NCBI GenBank assembly: GCA_017554235.1
Contig: JAFZIV010000057.1
Location: 1 to 36,808 of the forward strand
Source of the DNA: Selenomonadaceae bacterium
GTDB taxonomy: Bacteria > Bacillota > Negativicutes > Selenomonadales > Selenomonadaceae
DNA: 36,808 nucleotides
Reading direction: 5' to 3'
The translations under genes were made by a program, and so were the position numbers. The notes beneath the pieces are model-generated. The model ran no database searches. It had not been told where the DNA came from and worked only from the letters and a program-made list of their open reading frames with translations. This document shows, piece by piece, positions 36,002-36,808 of the stretch; positions within the stretch are counted from its first letter, which is position 1, and the number at the start of each line of letters is the position of its first letter.

Positions 36002-36808
36002 CTTTCCATCCTCCGTCGAATCAGAATTCTTGGATAGGTATTTTTAAGCGTGTCATTAATTTTCAAAACCGGTCCGGCATTTAAATCGCTGTAGTTCGGA
36101 GAATCATTAGCTGTATAAACTTTTGTTTTTAATGAAGGGTCGCCCGCGCCTCGTTTTGCTATGCCGATAATTTCAAACTGCGCGGGATTGTACTTGTCGA
36201 GAAAAGTAATCGGGACGCCCATAACTCCGTAATAATCTTCGGGGATTTCGGCGGTCTTTGAAACTTCGATTGCGTCATAGTTATCATAGCGCGGATTTTT
36301 TTCCGGTGAATATTTTTCATAGAGCGGAATATCCCAGTATCTTTTCGGCGTCTCAATGTTGGTGTACCAAAGGCATTGATTGGTTGCGACAATTCGGTTG
36401 CCTTCCTTGTCAACTCGTGCCTCCGTTCCGTAAAGTTCATAATCATCGGGAACCGTAAAGCCCGAAATGGCTCGACCCATGCCATAACCCAGCCAAATTT
36501 TATTGTCTTTAATCAGCGGGAAAATCTCTTTGTAAGTGATTGAATTTATGTTGCCGATGATGAGGAATTTTTTATCGAAGTCGATTAGTAGCTTAACAAA
36601 TTCCCTAAACACGCTGAACGGAGGGTTAGTTACCACAACATCTGCCTCTTTTAAAAGTTCGATACACTCTTCGGAGCGGAAATCGCCCGCGCAATATTTT
36701 TCGTCGCCCGTCAGTTGTTGCGGCTTATAAATTCCCTGCGCCAATGCAAATTCCACATCGTCCCAATCTTCCGCGCCGTCGCCGTTGAAATCTCCGAATT
36801 TATCTATC
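35998..36808 (-). CDS. EcoRI-type adenine-specific DNA methyltransferase (5' end beyond window)
   Basis: At least 269 residues; the frame is open to the window edge, so the N-terminus lies outside. The catalytic motif is VVVTNPPFSVFREFV (NPPF), followed by FLIIGNINSITYKEIFPLI, KIWLGYGMGRAISGF, NQCLWYTNIETPKR and VMGVPITFLDKYNPAQFEII, which match the EcoRI-like adenine methyltransferase family. Just before the catalytic part is an EF-hand-like stretch, KFGDFNGDGAEDWDDVEFAL. It is the first visible gene of an operon with mntA, hepT and a DUF262-HNH nuclease. It could protect host sites from that nuclease or be a modification gene of a larger system outside the window. Confidence 0.85.
   Translation of the reverse strand, partial: IDKFGDFNGDGAEDWDDVEFALAQGIYKPQQLTGDEKYCAGDFRSEECIELLKEADVVVTNPPFSVFREFVKLLIDFDKKFLIIGNINSITYKEIFPLIKDNKIWLGYGMGRAISGFTVPDDYELYGTEARVDKEGNRIVATNQCLWYTNIETPKRYWDIPLYEKYSPEKNPRYDNYDAIEVSKTAEIPEDYYGVMGVPITFLDKYNPAQFEIIGIAKRGAGDPSLKTKVYTANDSPNYSDLNAGPVLKINDTLKNTYPRILIRRRMER

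Noticed and set aside
1-36808. CRISPR array
   Set aside because: No set of regularly spaced direct repeats is visible; the repeated blocks are the three omega RNAs, the duplicated promoter-leader and the 14-bp dyads.

Overview
The window is AT-rich and gene-dense, and reads as a chromosomal segment of a Firmicutes-type bacterium, most likely a Negativicutes (Selenomonas-like) lineage. Pointers are class III fructose-bisphosphatase, AddA, an LctP-type lactate permease, the rsmD-coaD pair, an ftsX + M23 peptidase pair with a CwlO/PcsB-like layout, SPINDLY-type GT41 glycosyltransferase and double-glycine leader peptides. The phylum is fairly secure; the class is inference.

Layout: (1) 342-962 prepilin peptidase. 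(2) 1086-3475 mobile-element debris: an IscB element on the minus strand (iscB with one nonsense codon and one frameshift, all catalytic motifs still readable, its omega/HEARO RNA upstream) abutting a decayed tnpB on the plus strand. (3) 3503-5056 lactate permease. (4) 5357-9071 AIM24-family protein, rsmD-coaD-coiled-coil protein, and a solute-binding lipoprotein with its own promoter. (5) 9121-9463 an omega-RNA copy without IscB, ending against murG. (6) 9469-22203 envelope and housekeeping genes: murG, ftsX, M23 peptidase, dxr, metG, then a GT41 glycosyltransferase with three tandem SGNH-like paralogues (the middle one broken), tatD and an NlpC/P60 peptidase. (7) 22260-23378 membrane protein of unknown function with a repeated N-terminal motif. 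(8) 23456-24039 a strong promoter, a second IscB-less omega RNA, two tRNA-Val genes and a terminator in one apparent unit. (9) 24062-30928 amidohydrolase, addA, four tRNAs (Lys-Glu-Asp-Phe) and fbp. (10) 30972-32659 accessory island: two paralogous double-glycine-leader proteins with the same promoter/5' leader, flanking a RepL-like protein preceded by three 14-bp dyads. (11) 32670-36808 a tightly packed minus-strand defence-like operon: EcoRI-type adenine methyltransferase (cut by the window edge), MntA/HepT, DUF262-HNH nuclease, and TrkH one base downstream.

The most unusual signals are the three related IscB-type omega RNAs within 23 kb, two without a nuclease gene, one against murG and one in a tRNA transcript; the GT41/SGNH cassette between metG and tatD; the paired GG-leader proteins under a duplicated promoter-leader; and the MTase/MntA-HepT/DUF262-HNH/TrkH operon.
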